NCBI GenBank assembly: GCA_031255895.1
Contig: JAIRRQ010000104.1
Location: forward strand, 1-5,936
Origin: Methanocalculaceae archaeon
Lineage (GTDB): Archaea; Halobacteriota; Methanomicrobia; Methanomicrobiales; Methanocorpusculaceae
Length of the DNA stretch: 5,936 nt
Reading direction: 5' to 3'
Shown here: positions 1-5,936 of the stretch, piece after piece
Numbering within the stretch: position 1 is the stretch's first letter
Layout: each line of letters opens with the position of its first letter
Program-made: the position numbers and the translations under genes
The notes under the pieces: generated by a model
The model's database searches: none
What the model was told of the DNA's origin: nothing
The model's input: only the letters and a program-made list of their open reading frames with translations

Positions 1-671
1 ACCAGACCATCCAGCATCAGGAACAGGCATGGAATATATATCTGATACAGTGGCCAGTGCAGTGCAGATACAAGCTCGTACAGCGAAACACCAGGATCTC
101 GCGCATCAGGATGAGCGCAGACAATCGCATAAATCTGTTGCGCCATCGCATCGTATGCCTCATCGTGTGCAATACTCACCACATCCACCGCATCCGGTTC
201 CGAAAACGTCTCATTTTCAGCGTCCACAAGCCTCCGCCGTTGACGGCGTCGTTCCACAGTTTCCGCCAACTTCAACTGTGTAATTAGCTCATACAATGTG
301 ACTGGTCTCTTGCGCACATTCTTATGCTTAATTCGGCGTTCAATCTCATGCTCTAACATCTCTATTGAACCGAAAGCGCGCGCATTAAGCGCATTTTCCT
401 CAAATGGATCTGCGCTCTTCGCAAGTGTGTCCTCATCTGGAAGTCCTTCCTCCTCCTCTCCCTCCTGCAATGCATCCAGACACTCTGATTTCATTCGCAG
501 AAGCACCGAGGAATAAAACAGTGTTCGCCCTGAAACACGAAGATCCAGTTCATGACATCGTTCCAGCTCAGCAAGGAATCGATCCGTCACCTCAACAAGA
601 TCAATATTCCACGGATCAATTTCTCCGCGTTCCGCCATCTGTGCTAAAATTTCGATAGGTTCTTCAGACAT
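1..671 (-). CDS. scpA: Segregation and condensation protein A (kleisin), partial: C-terminal end beyond the left edge
   Basis: The minus strand is open from an ATG at 669-671 to the window edge, giving 223 codons with no stop. ScpA is the kleisin that bridges the two heads of an SMC dimer in the condensin that compacts and segregates the chromosome. The N-terminus is diagnostic: EEPIEILAQMAERGEIDPWN (residues 3-22), then the SGRTLFYSSVLLRMKSE block (47-63) that forms the SMC-neck-binding helical domain. An acidic loop (EGEEEEGLPDED, 70-81), a charged middle with EIERRIKRKNVRKRPVTLYEL (109-129) and an Arg cluster RRRQRRR (141-147) follow. From about residue 176 the sequence YAIVCAHP...LYELVSALHWPLYQIYIPCLFLMLDGL looks like the C-terminal winged helix that contacts the other SMC head. 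Family members are usually about 230-280 residues, so only a short tail should be missing. The start overlaps the smc stop by 8 bases (664-671), which suggests translational coupling. It is preceded by an AGGTG ribosome-binding sequence at 681-685. Confidence 0.93.
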   Translation of the reverse strand, partial: MSEEPIEILAQMAERGEIDPWNIDLVEVTDRFLAELERCHELDLRVSGRTLFYSSVLLRMKSECLDALQEGEEEEGLPDEDTLAKSADPFEENALNARAFGSIEMLEHEIERRIKHKNVRKRPVTLYELITQLKLAETVERRRQRRRLVDAENETFSEPDAVDVVSIAHDEAYDAMAQQIYAIVCAHPDARDPGVSLYELVSALHWPLYQIYIPCLFLMLDGL

Positions 672-3600
672 TCGTTTTCACACCTGTGACAAGAGTACTC
701 TTATCCGGTCGGATCGTCACTCCCATAATTCGATCCGCTGCTTCAATCATTGGTTTACGAAGCGATACAATTACAAACTGACTCGAAGAACACAACTCCC
801 TTACCATCTGTGAAATGCGTTCCACATTCGTCCCGTCAAGTGACATATCTACCTCATCAAACGCATAGAATGGGGCAGGTATATACCTTTGAATCGCAAA
901 AATAAACGATAGTGTTGTCAATGATTTCTCACCACCTGACATCATATTCAACCGGTGTACCTCCTTATCGCGTGGTCTCACCTCGAATGTCATGCCCCCT
1001 AGGAACGGATCCTCTGGATCATCCAGTACTAAATGGCCTGATCCCATTGTTAGTCGTGCAAAGATTTCCTGAAAATTTGTATTAATCTTGGTGTACGCCT
1101 CCATAAACGCATCAAATTTCATCTGTGCAAAACTCTCAATTCGCTCAAGCAGTGCCTCGCGTTCACGGGAAAGCACGTTTTTGCGAGTGATTCGCTCATC
1201 ATACTTTGCAATTGCCTCGTCGTACTGCTCGATCGCCAACATATTCACTGCACCGAGCTTCCGAATTGCGCGCTCCGTCGTTGTAATGCCTTCCTCAATC
1301 TCATCTGCCGACAGCGTACATTCAATCCCATCTGTAACATTACCGCGAATTTCCTCAATTTTCGCAACAATTGCAGTTGTTTTTTCATCCAAAGCCGTGA
1401 TTTGTACACGATGCCGTTCAATCATCGACGCAAGAGAGATCAACCGCGTCTGTGATTCATCCACGCGTTCCTGTATCGTTGTTCGTTCGCTGCGCAGAAT
1501 ATCTAGTTCACCCGTAATTGATTTTTGTCGTTTTTCAAGAGTGTTAATCTCCGCAGTTGCATCAGTTATCTGTTGATTGCACTCTGCAATCTCCTCATCC
1601 AGCCTTCCATTTTTCGCTGAAAGGGATTCTTTTTCAGCAATCTTCTCCTCTAGACGTTTTTTGAAATACTGACGTTCGCGGTTCACATCTGCAAGATCCG
1701 CTACCTTCACATCAAGACGACGTTTGACATCATCGACATCACGGCGAGCCCTCTGTAACTTCTCTGTCAGAAGTGTGAACTCTGATTCATCCAGAACACT
1801 TCGAATATCCGCAATTCGTGAGTTTATCTCCAATATGATATCCATCAGCTCATCCTGTCTGATTTCAAGCTTCTCAACCTTTACTGAAATCTCCTGTGCA
1901 TCATGTTCCATCTCAGAGAGTGATTCGGCAATCGACATATTTTCATCAACAATCACATCAAGACGTCGATTATGCTCCGCAATTGTCAGCTCAAATTTCG
2001 CGATCGCTGTATCAAGCTCGATTTTTTCAGCGCGCATATCGTTCACAGCAGCCTTGTTTCGCAATTCAATCGCAATCAACTCACTCTCCTCCCTCTTCAA
2101 TTCCGAAAGTTTCGTTGCAATTCGTGCCGATTCTTTGTCAACTGCCGCATCAAACCCTGAGATATCTTTTCGGATAGAACCACCTGTCATCGCGCCACCT
2201 CTCTCCAGAAGTTCTCCATCCACCGTTACCATTCGGAATCTCCCCATCAATCGTCGGCCGGTTTCCAGTGTTTCAACCACTATCGTCTGACCAAATACCA
2301 GATCAAATGCATTGCGAAACTCCTCGTCAAATTCCACGAGATTCAGCGCATAGTCGATCACACCGTTTCCCGTAATTGGTGGCAACGGTGCTGCAGGCTT
2401 AATTTTATTCAATGGCAAAAATGTTATTCGTCCAAGTCGCTTCTCCTTCAGATATCGAATAGCATCAGATGCAGTTTGATCTGTATCTACGACTATGTTC
2501 TGCAAACGACCACCTGCCGCAATATTCAGTGCTGTCGTATACTCGGACGGCACTTTCCCGAGTCGTGCAACCGTACCGAACACCCCATCCATCCCCAAAA
2601 CCGCAGAAATTGCTCGGTTTGATCCAGATGAAACTTGTTGTTGTGCCTCAAATCGCATCATTTTCTGTGTCAGATGACCGATTTCCTCACGAATAAGCTC
2701 AAGCGATCGGTGGCATGACATCGTCGATCGTTCAGCCTCGTCGATTTTTATGTCGATCATCGACTTCTTCTCTCGCATCTCAAAAAGTTCTTTTTCCAGA
2801 GCACCAATCTCCGCTTGTTTCTTGGCACGTTCTTCTGCCAGCAGGTCCTGTTGGCGTTTCATCCGTTCGGATTCCTTGGCGCGAATGCGACTTCGCTCGA
2901 TAATACCATCTCGTTCGGAAAGAATAGTTGATCGTTCCGCTTTTCTCTCATCAATATGTTCCATGAGAGCGATGAGTTCCGCCTGGGCACCTTCAGAATC
3001 TTTGCTTTTCTTGTCCATCAGCTTCTGAACATGATCAAGTACCTTCGTCTGCGATTCATACTCCATTGCGAGATTCGCCCGATCAATCTGAAGCTTATGG
3101 ATGGCCTTGTTCTTGTCTGCAATAGAGTTCTCGAATTTTTTCATATCAATGAAAATATCATTCGTGAAACTGAGATTCGTGTCTTTTTCTATCTTCAGGC
3201 GGCTGATCGTTTGTTCGGCAACGCGAATATTACCGCGTTCCGTCTCAATCTCCGCCAGGAACTTGATATACTCGGCTCCGCTTTTCTCCGAAATTCTCCG
3301 ATCAATATCCTTGATATCCTCTAATTTGCACTCACGTTCATGCATTTCCAAGGCAACTGAGTCATTGATGCGCGACAGTTCGGTCTCCTGATCTGCCTTT
3401 GCGAGAGCAATCATGGAGAGTTCGCGTTTAAGTTCCCTCAGCTGAGTGAGTTGTCGTGCTGCACGGAAATGATCCAATTCTCCCTGCAATTTTTGATATT
3501 TGATTGCTCCCTCACGATCATACTTCAGCTCTTCAATTCGAACCGCAAGATCTACCAAAAGCAGTTCTTCACGCTCAATTCTTGCCCGTACCTGTTCGAG

Positions 3601-4107
3601 TTCGATAAATGCCTGTTCTTTCTTTGCATCGAACTCGGCGACACCTGCAATTTCGTCGATCATCCTCCGCCTGTCAAGATCGCTCATTTCCATAATGCGG
3701 GTCACATCACCCTGCATCACCACATTGTATCCGTGTGGTTTGATGCCATATTTGGAAAGATAAGCGAGAACATCCATCTGGGTACAGAGCCGTTCGTTCA
3801 GATAATAGTAGCTGTAATATCCGTTTTTCGTCCGTTTGACTCTCCTGCGTATTTTTGTCTCATCAGAAAATGTCAGCGTGACTTCTGCGGTGTGTTTGCC
3901 AGAGATATTATTGATAAGATCTGTCAATTTTTCCGCGCGAAGAGAACGTGCGCTTGAAAGGGATAACACGAAGAGTATGGAATCGATAATATTGCTTTTT
4001 CCTGAGCCGTTTGGACCCGAAATTGCTGTGAATCCCTTATAAAAAGGAATTTTCGTCTTTCGGGAAAAAGACTTGAAATTATCAATGTCAACCTGAACAA
4101 TATGCAC
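664..4107 (-). CDS. smc: Chromosome segregation SMC ATPase, complete (1147 aa)
   Basis: This is a full-length SMC, the ATP-driven motor of prokaryotic condensin, which works as a homodimer with ScpA on the nucleoid. Visible in order: an N-terminal head beginning HIVQVDIDNFKSF, Walker A GPNGSGKS (residues 31-38), and the Q-loop region YNVVMQGDVTRIMEM. The first coiled coil spans roughly 165-490. A globular hinge lies at about 498-646, with AAGGRLQNIVVDTD and ending GGAMTGGSIR. The second coiled coil runs to about 1030. The C-terminal head carries the ABC signature SGGEKS (1057-1062), Walker B FYAFDEVD (Asp1084, catalytic Glu1085) and the D-loop MSLD. The switch region reads VIVSLRKPM, the archaeal form without the usual His. 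The length is normal for the family (about 1150-1200). The start is GTG at 4105-4107, chosen because HIVQ...NFKSF is the typical SMC N-terminus and because GGGAG lies five bases upstream. The gene follows the coiled-coil gene by 14 bases and overlaps scpA by 8. All ATPase motifs are intact, so it should be functional. Confidence 0.97.
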   Translation of the reverse strand: MHIVQVDIDNFKSFSRKTKIPFYKGFTAISGPNGSGKSNIIDSILFVLSLSSARSLRAEKLTDLINNISGKHTAEVTLTFSDETKIRRRVKRTKNGYYSYYYLNERLCTQMDVLAYLSKYGIKPHGYNVVMQGDVTRIMEMSDLDRRRMIDEIAGVAEFDAKKEQAFIELEQVRARIEREELLLVDLAVRIEELKYDREGAIKYQKLQGELDHFRAARQLTQLRELKRELSMIALAKADQETELSRINDSVALEMHERECKLEDIKDIDRRISEKSGAEYIKFLAEIETERGNIRVAEQTISRLKIEKDTNLSFTNDIFIDMKKFENSIADKNKAIHKLQIDRANLAMEYESQTKVLDHVQKLMDKKSKDSEGAQAELIALMEHIDERKAERSTILSERDGIIERSRIRAKESERMKRQQDLLAEERAKKQAEIGALEKELFEMREKKSMIDIKIDEAERSTMSCHRSLELIREEIGHLTQKMMRFEAQQQVSSGSNRAISAVLGMDGVFGTVARLGKVPSEYTTALNIAAGGRLQNIVVDTDQTASDAIRYLKEKRLGRITFLPLNKIKPAAPLPPITGNGVIDYALNLVEFDEEFRNAFDLVFGQTIVVETLETGRRLMGRFRMVTVDGELLERGGAMTGGSIRKDISGFDAAVDKESARIATKLSELKREESELIAIELRNKAAVNDMRAEKIELDTAIAKFELTIAEHNRRLDVIVDENMSIAESLSEMEHDAQEISVKVEKLEIRQDELMDIILEINSRIADIRSVLDESEFTLLTEKLQRARRDVDDVKRRLDVKVADLADVNRERQYFKKRLEEKIAEKESLSAKNGRLDEEIAECNQQITDATAEINTLEKRQKSITGELDILRSERTTIQERVDESQTRLISLASMIERHRVQITALDEKTTAIVAKIEEIRGNVTDGIECTLSADEIEEGITTTERAIRKLGAVNMLAIEQYDEAIAKYDERITRKNVLSREREALLERIESFAQMKFDAFMEAYTKINTNFQEIFARLTMGSGHLVLDDPEDPFLGGMTFEVRPRDKEVHRLNMMSGGEKSLTTLSFIFAIQRYIPAPFYAFDEVDMSLDGTNVERISQMVRELCSSSQFVIVSLRKPMIEAADRIMGVTIRPDKSTLVTGVKTNV
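681..685 (-). promoter_or_regulatory. Ribosome binding site for scpA inside the 3' end of smc
   Basis: The minus strand reads AGGTG nine bases before the scpA ATG (669-671), followed by TGA, so AGGTGTGA resembles the complement of the archaeal 16S 3' end. It lies wholly within smc codons. It supports the ATG at 669-671 as the scpA start and coupling of scpA translation to smc. Confidence 0.5.
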
Positions 4108-4112
4108 GTGTT

Positions 4113-4117
4113 CTCCC
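4113..4117 (-). promoter_or_regulatory. Ribosome binding site supporting the GTG start of smc
   Basis: The minus strand reads GGGAG, then five bases, then GTG (4105-4107). It sits in the 14-base gap after the upstream gene's TAA (4122-4124). No ATG is found at an equivalent place, so this site decides the smc start. Confidence 0.6.
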
Positions 4118-4121
4118 GAAG

Positions 4122-4841
4122 TTAACGGTGTTCTTTGGAATCGTCCATTACGATGTCATCTTCTGCAGCTTCGATGACCGCATTAGAATTCGAACTAATT
4201 GTCATGGAACGGGACGTGTGACCTTGATTGTATCCTGTTTCGGCGATTATGACACTGTGATCCGTTGTCTTCTTGCGCTTCTGAATCGTGCCGTCTGGTT
4301 GCATTACGTACTGATATTCTCCAGCTTTCAGATGTTCGACCTGAATCTCAGACTTGGATGCGGGAACTGACTCGGATGCAGATGATGAAATTGTGTGGTT
4401 GGATGTCTCCGCGCGCATGTGATCTGTTGATGTCGTATGTGATCTCCGAGTAAGAATTGATTCATTCGCCATGTGATGTCTGCTAGGGACTGCATGAACC
4501 GGCATTGAGCGTTGGATGCTCTCCTGTATCTGGCTATTTGTTTCAGGAGTGAATTCTGATTTTTTTTGGAAAAATTTTGACTCTTCATGAATTTTTGACT
4601 GACAACCACACAGATCTTCAAGTTGCATCGCAAGTTTGCGAGTCACGGACTTGAGATCCAGCATTTCCTCCGTGAGACCTTTCACCATCGCCTCAAGCTC
4701 ACGGATTTTTCGCTCAAGAACATGGGTTGTTTCGGATTTTATGGGAATTGATATAGCATTCGCACCTATTTCGTGTTTAACAATCATTTCACGCTCCTGC
4801 TCGGCAAGTTCGTGTTCTAAAAATTTCATTCTGGTATCCAT
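4122..4841 (-). CDS. Uncharacterised coiled-coil protein, first gene of the smc-scpA operon (239 aa)
   Basis: I do not recognise a characterised family. The protein has no signal peptide or membrane segment and should be cytoplasmic. Residues 1-24 are charged and helical. Residues 42-76 (LERKIRELEAMVKGLTEEM and on to KLAMQLED) form a clear leucine-rich coiled coil, followed by a CGC pair at 78-80. Residues 100-165 are rich in Ser, Thr, His and Gln and look disordered. A more ordered block EYQYVMQPDGTIQKRKK lies at 175-191, and the tail is acidic (EAAEDDIVMDDSKEH). From memory, unverified, haloarchaea carry a small protein with a similar ELEATV-GLTEEL coiled coil beside smc, so this may be a divergent member of a widespread smc neighbour. 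The start is ATG at 4839-4841; an in-frame TAA lies 18-20 bases upstream of it, and a second ATG follows four codons later. Being first in the operon and 14 bases from smc, it may assist SMC; that is inference only. Confidence 0.8.
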   Translation of the reverse strand: MDTRMKFLEHELAEQEREMIVKHEIGANAISIPIKSETTHVLERKIRELEAMVKGLTEEMLDLKSVTRKLAMQLEDLCGCQSKIHEESKFFQKKSEFTPETNSQIQESIQRSMPVHAVPSRHHMANESILTRRSHTTSTDHMRAETSNHTISSSASESVPASKSEIQVEHLKAGEYQYVMQPDGTIQKRKKTTDHSVIIAETGYNQGHTSRSMTISSNSNAVIEAAEDDIVMDDSKEHR

Positions 4842-4848
4842 GAGCTCA
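4841..4848. repeat. 8-base palindrome TGAGCTCA overlapping the start codon, downstream copy
   Basis: The core is identical to the copy at 4918-4925, with centres 77 bases apart. Its first base is also the last base of the ATG complement, so a bound protein would cover the start and leader DNA. Confidence 0.4.
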
Positions 4849-4916
4849 ATATCCCTGTAAATTAATTAATAGGTTTTTCTGCGTCTATTCTATAAGAGAT
4901 TTGCGGACTCAACTAA

Positions 4917-4926
4917 GTGAGCTCAC
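4917..4926. repeat. Perfect 10-base palindrome GTGAGCTCAC, upstream copy
   Basis: This is a perfect inverted repeat without spacer, located about 20 bases upstream of the TATA candidate. Its 8-base core TGAGCTCA (4918-4925) recurs at the operon start codon. It could be an operator half of a pair, or simply part of the 3' end of the decayed gene. Confidence 0.45.
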
Positions 4927-4933
4927 AAAAAAA
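4927..4933 (-). terminator. Oligo-T tract, possible archaeal terminator of the decayed peptidase gene
   Basis: Seven consecutive T on the minus strand begin three bases after the last stop (4936-4938) of the decayed gene. Archaeal RNA polymerase commonly stops at such T tracts without a stem. A stem is not obvious upstream; the palindrome 4917-4926 lies after the T tract, not before it. Confidence 0.35.
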
Positions 4934-4935
4934 TT

Positions 4936-5680
4936 TCATTGGATTTTTTTGTATCGATCGAATAATTTCGCTGTCTCACGGAATAGATACATGTTTGCTT
5001 CCGCATCAAACAGTCTATGTTGTTTTTCAAATTGGAGGATTTCACATGGATATTTGTATCTTTTTAACAGAGGCATCGACAATGAATGCGTCAGCCACAT
5101 GCCCCAATCGTTGTAGCACTTCCCGTATGTGGTTGTCCGGGTGGTCGTGAATGCCACCGCCAACCTGGGGATATTTTTTTTGTATCGAGTTTTGTATAGG
5201 GAATGATAAATTCTGCATAGATTTTGTTGAGATACAGACTGTCGAATGCAACCAGGATGATCGAGGTGATTTGCTTCATGGATTCGGTGAATATTATATT
5301 GTTACCGGAAACATTTGCAGGTTCATTCCGTGGTACTTCCTGCCATTTTCTGGAAACCGTTTTCGTGCAGATCCGATCCATTCTCCATCGAAGAGATGTG
5401 AATGTTTGGTAATCGGCTACATAATCATGATGCAGATTTTCAGTAAGTGCCCCATGCACAGTATGATGAGCACTAATCGGAACTATGACTGTGGTATCAG
5501 TAGCAAATAAATGAGATCATTCAGCGGTCAGGACATCAACCATGAAGATGTTCAGGTCCTTGCTTTCACGATTTTTCACATATCTCAAATCTTGTCTCCA
5601 TCGCTGGTAATGTTCAATTCATTGATAATTTCGTGTTCGATCTCCCGTTTGATTTTTTGCTGTGCCACCGGAAAAATACA
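4936..5680 (-). pseudogene. Decayed S9-family (prolyl-oligopeptidase-like) serine peptidase, frameshifted and internally deleted
   Basis: No single frame is open, but fragments in different minus-strand frames fit one family in order. At 5585-5517, RYVKNRESKDLNIFMVDV followed by LTAE and a stop looks like a propeller blade; NITSDGDKI joins it from another frame just upstream (ending 5588). At about 5340-5250, VSGNNIIFTESMKQ resembles a late propeller strand. At about 5170-5085, YPQVGGGIHDHPDNHIREV and LGHVADA resemble the catalytic-Asp region (HGxxD-N-V). From 5070 to the stop at 4936, LLKRYKYPCEILQFEKQH with FRETAKLFDRYKK resembles the catalytic-His end. The last frame change falls near an A5 run at 5061-5065. 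No GxSxGG serine motif is present, and about 745 bases remain of an expected 1.8 kb or more, so the product cannot be an active peptidase. Family assignment is by eye and moderate; decay is more certain than identity. Confidence 0.55.
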
Positions 5681-5719
5681 GTTTAATTATTCTGTTTTGA
5701 ACTCTCTGAGTAATTGTGC

Positions 5720-5731
5720 AAAATCTGAAAA
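5720..5731 (-). terminator. Paired T4 tracts after radB, weak terminator candidate
   Basis: On the minus strand TTTTCAGATTTT begins about 11 bases after the radB stop (5743-5745), and a T5 run follows at 5672-5676. T-rich stretches after a stop are compatible with archaeal termination, but they are short and no stem is seen. Confidence 0.2.
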
Positions 5732-5742
5732 CGAGACGGATG

Positions 5743-5936
5743 TTATCTATTCGCGACCCCCTCGTTCGTAATCACAAAATCCCAAGAGATCCCTTCTGGT
5801 CGTGATCGATGTTTTGCCACCACCGCGCGCCGGAATCCTTCGCGCTTCTCCACTCGGATGATTGCCTTGGAAATGTGTGCAAGCGCCGTCCCTCCGAGCC
5901 CACTTAGTCTGTGATGGTCCACATCCATAAATACCT
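5743..5936 (-). CDS. radB: DNA repair and recombination protein RadB, partial: C-terminal 64 codons
   Basis: RadB is an archaeal Rad51/RecA paralogue that assists RadA in homologous recombination. Only the end of the ATPase fold is in the window. The reading frame enters from the right edge (…VFMDVDHHRLSGLGGTAL) and stops at TAA 5743-5745. Two blocks are characteristic of the RadA/RadB C-terminus: GGTALAHISKAIIRVEK, the counterpart of the GG-alE-wsK-I stretch, and RRAVVAKHRSRPEG, whose KHRSRPEG (5791-5814) is typical of RadB, followed by FVITNEGV. The first residues in the window would follow the conserved NQV segment, so the ATG at 5926-5928 is internal and not a start. The Walker motifs lie outside the window, so integrity of the whole gene cannot be judged. 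It points the same way as the smc operon but is separated from it by the decayed gene. Confidence 0.88.
   Translation of the reverse strand, partial: VFMDVDHHRLSGLGGTALAHISKAIIRVEKREGFRRAVVAKHRSRPEGISWDFVITNEGVANR

Larger units (their letters stand above)
4842..4933 (-). promoter_or_regulatory. Control region and probable promoter of the coiled-coil/smc/scpA operon
   Basis: This gap lies between the decayed peptidase gene and the operon. On the minus strand TCTTATAGAAT (4888-4898), preceded by GCAAA, is the best archaeal BRE/TATA candidate. Transcription would start about 25 bases downstream, near 4867, leaving a leader of about 25 bases. A weak GGGA lies about ten bases before the ATG. The region holds the palindrome GTGAGCTCAC (4917-4926) upstream of the TATA candidate and TGAGCTCA (4841-4848) overlapping the start codon. 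The TATA call is by eye, and an alternative AT-rich stretch (4856-4872) exists. Confidence 0.4.

Noticed and set aside
29..658. Plus-strand open frames of 72-84 codons
   Set aside because: They lie opposite scpA, whose minus-strand reading is continuous and matches the ScpA family clearly.
1088..1576. Long plus-strand open frame (162 codons) opposite smc; likewise 1724-2290 and 3451-3957
   Set aside because: They are antisense to a firmly identified SMC, are Ser/Arg/Ile-rich as expected from reading coiled-coil codons backwards, and resemble no family.
664..4107. Rad50 or other SMC-like ATPase as the identity
   Set aside because: There is a globular hinge with GG-rich SMC motifs instead of a CxxC zinc hook, and scpA follows directly.
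4328..4633. Minus-strand frame of 101 codons overlapping the coiled-coil gene
   Set aside because: Shadow of the 239-codon gene in another frame; no ribosome binding site and no family resemblance.
5091..5459. Minus-strand open frame of 122 codons as an independent small gene
   Set aside because: Its middle resembles a propeller strand while its last part is out of frame with the better peptidase match, so it is more simply one piece of the decayed gene.
5151..5510. Plus-strand open frame of 119 codons preceded by GGTGGT
   Set aside because: Cys/Ile/Phe-rich composition without recognisable motif, and it overlies the minus-strand peptidase remnant; no promoter seen.
5743..5928. A complete 61-codon gene starting at the ATG 5926-5928
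   Set aside because: The frame stays open to the edge and the sequence is the C-terminal part of RadB, so this ATG is internal.
1..5936. tRNA, rRNA, CRISPR array, insertion sequence or attachment site
   Set aside because: I saw no cloverleaf, spaced direct repeats, transposase fragment or terminal inverted repeats on reading through.

Overview
The window looks like a piece of a euryarchaeal chromosome, probably a methanogen of the Methanomicrobia. A Methanocorpusculum-like member of the Methanomicrobiales is my best guess, from overall impression and not from any search. The archaeal assignment rests on three things: a clear C-terminus of RadB (an archaeal-only RecA/Rad51 paralogue), an SMC whose C-terminal ATPase segment reads SLRKPM as in archaeal SMCs, and TATA-type instead of -35/-10 promoter sequence. 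Every gene I accept lies on the minus strand, so the reading order is from high to low coordinates.

In transcription order: (1) 5936-5743 is the last 64 codons of radB, cut by the window edge. (2) About 5680-4936 is a decayed gene. Fragments in different frames resemble a beta-propeller strand near its 5' end and the C-terminal Asp/His region of an S9 (prolyl-oligopeptidase-like) serine peptidase. The nucleophile-serine region is missing and stops and frameshifts interrupt it. (3) 4933-4842 is a control region with a poly-T tract, a TATA-like element and two copies of the palindrome TGAGCTCA. (4) 4841-4122 encodes a 239-residue protein with an N-terminal coiled coil, a Ser/Thr/His-rich middle and a short ordered-looking C-terminal block. 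Its function is unknown. (5) 4107-664 is a full-length SMC ATPase of 1147 residues. (6) 671-1 is scpA, encoding the kleisin subunit. It overlaps smc by 8 bases and runs off the left edge a little before its expected end.

Genes 4 to 6 form one tight operon: a 14-base gap, then an 8-base overlap. SMC and ScpA together form the core of the prokaryotic condensin that organises and segregates the chromosome. The position of the coiled-coil gene, first in the operon, makes it a candidate accessory factor of this complex; that is inference. No ScpB gene is visible; if there is one, it lies outside the window. Together with RadB, the surroundings concern chromosome maintenance. The decayed peptidase is the only part that does not fit that theme, and it is also the least conventional part of the sequence.
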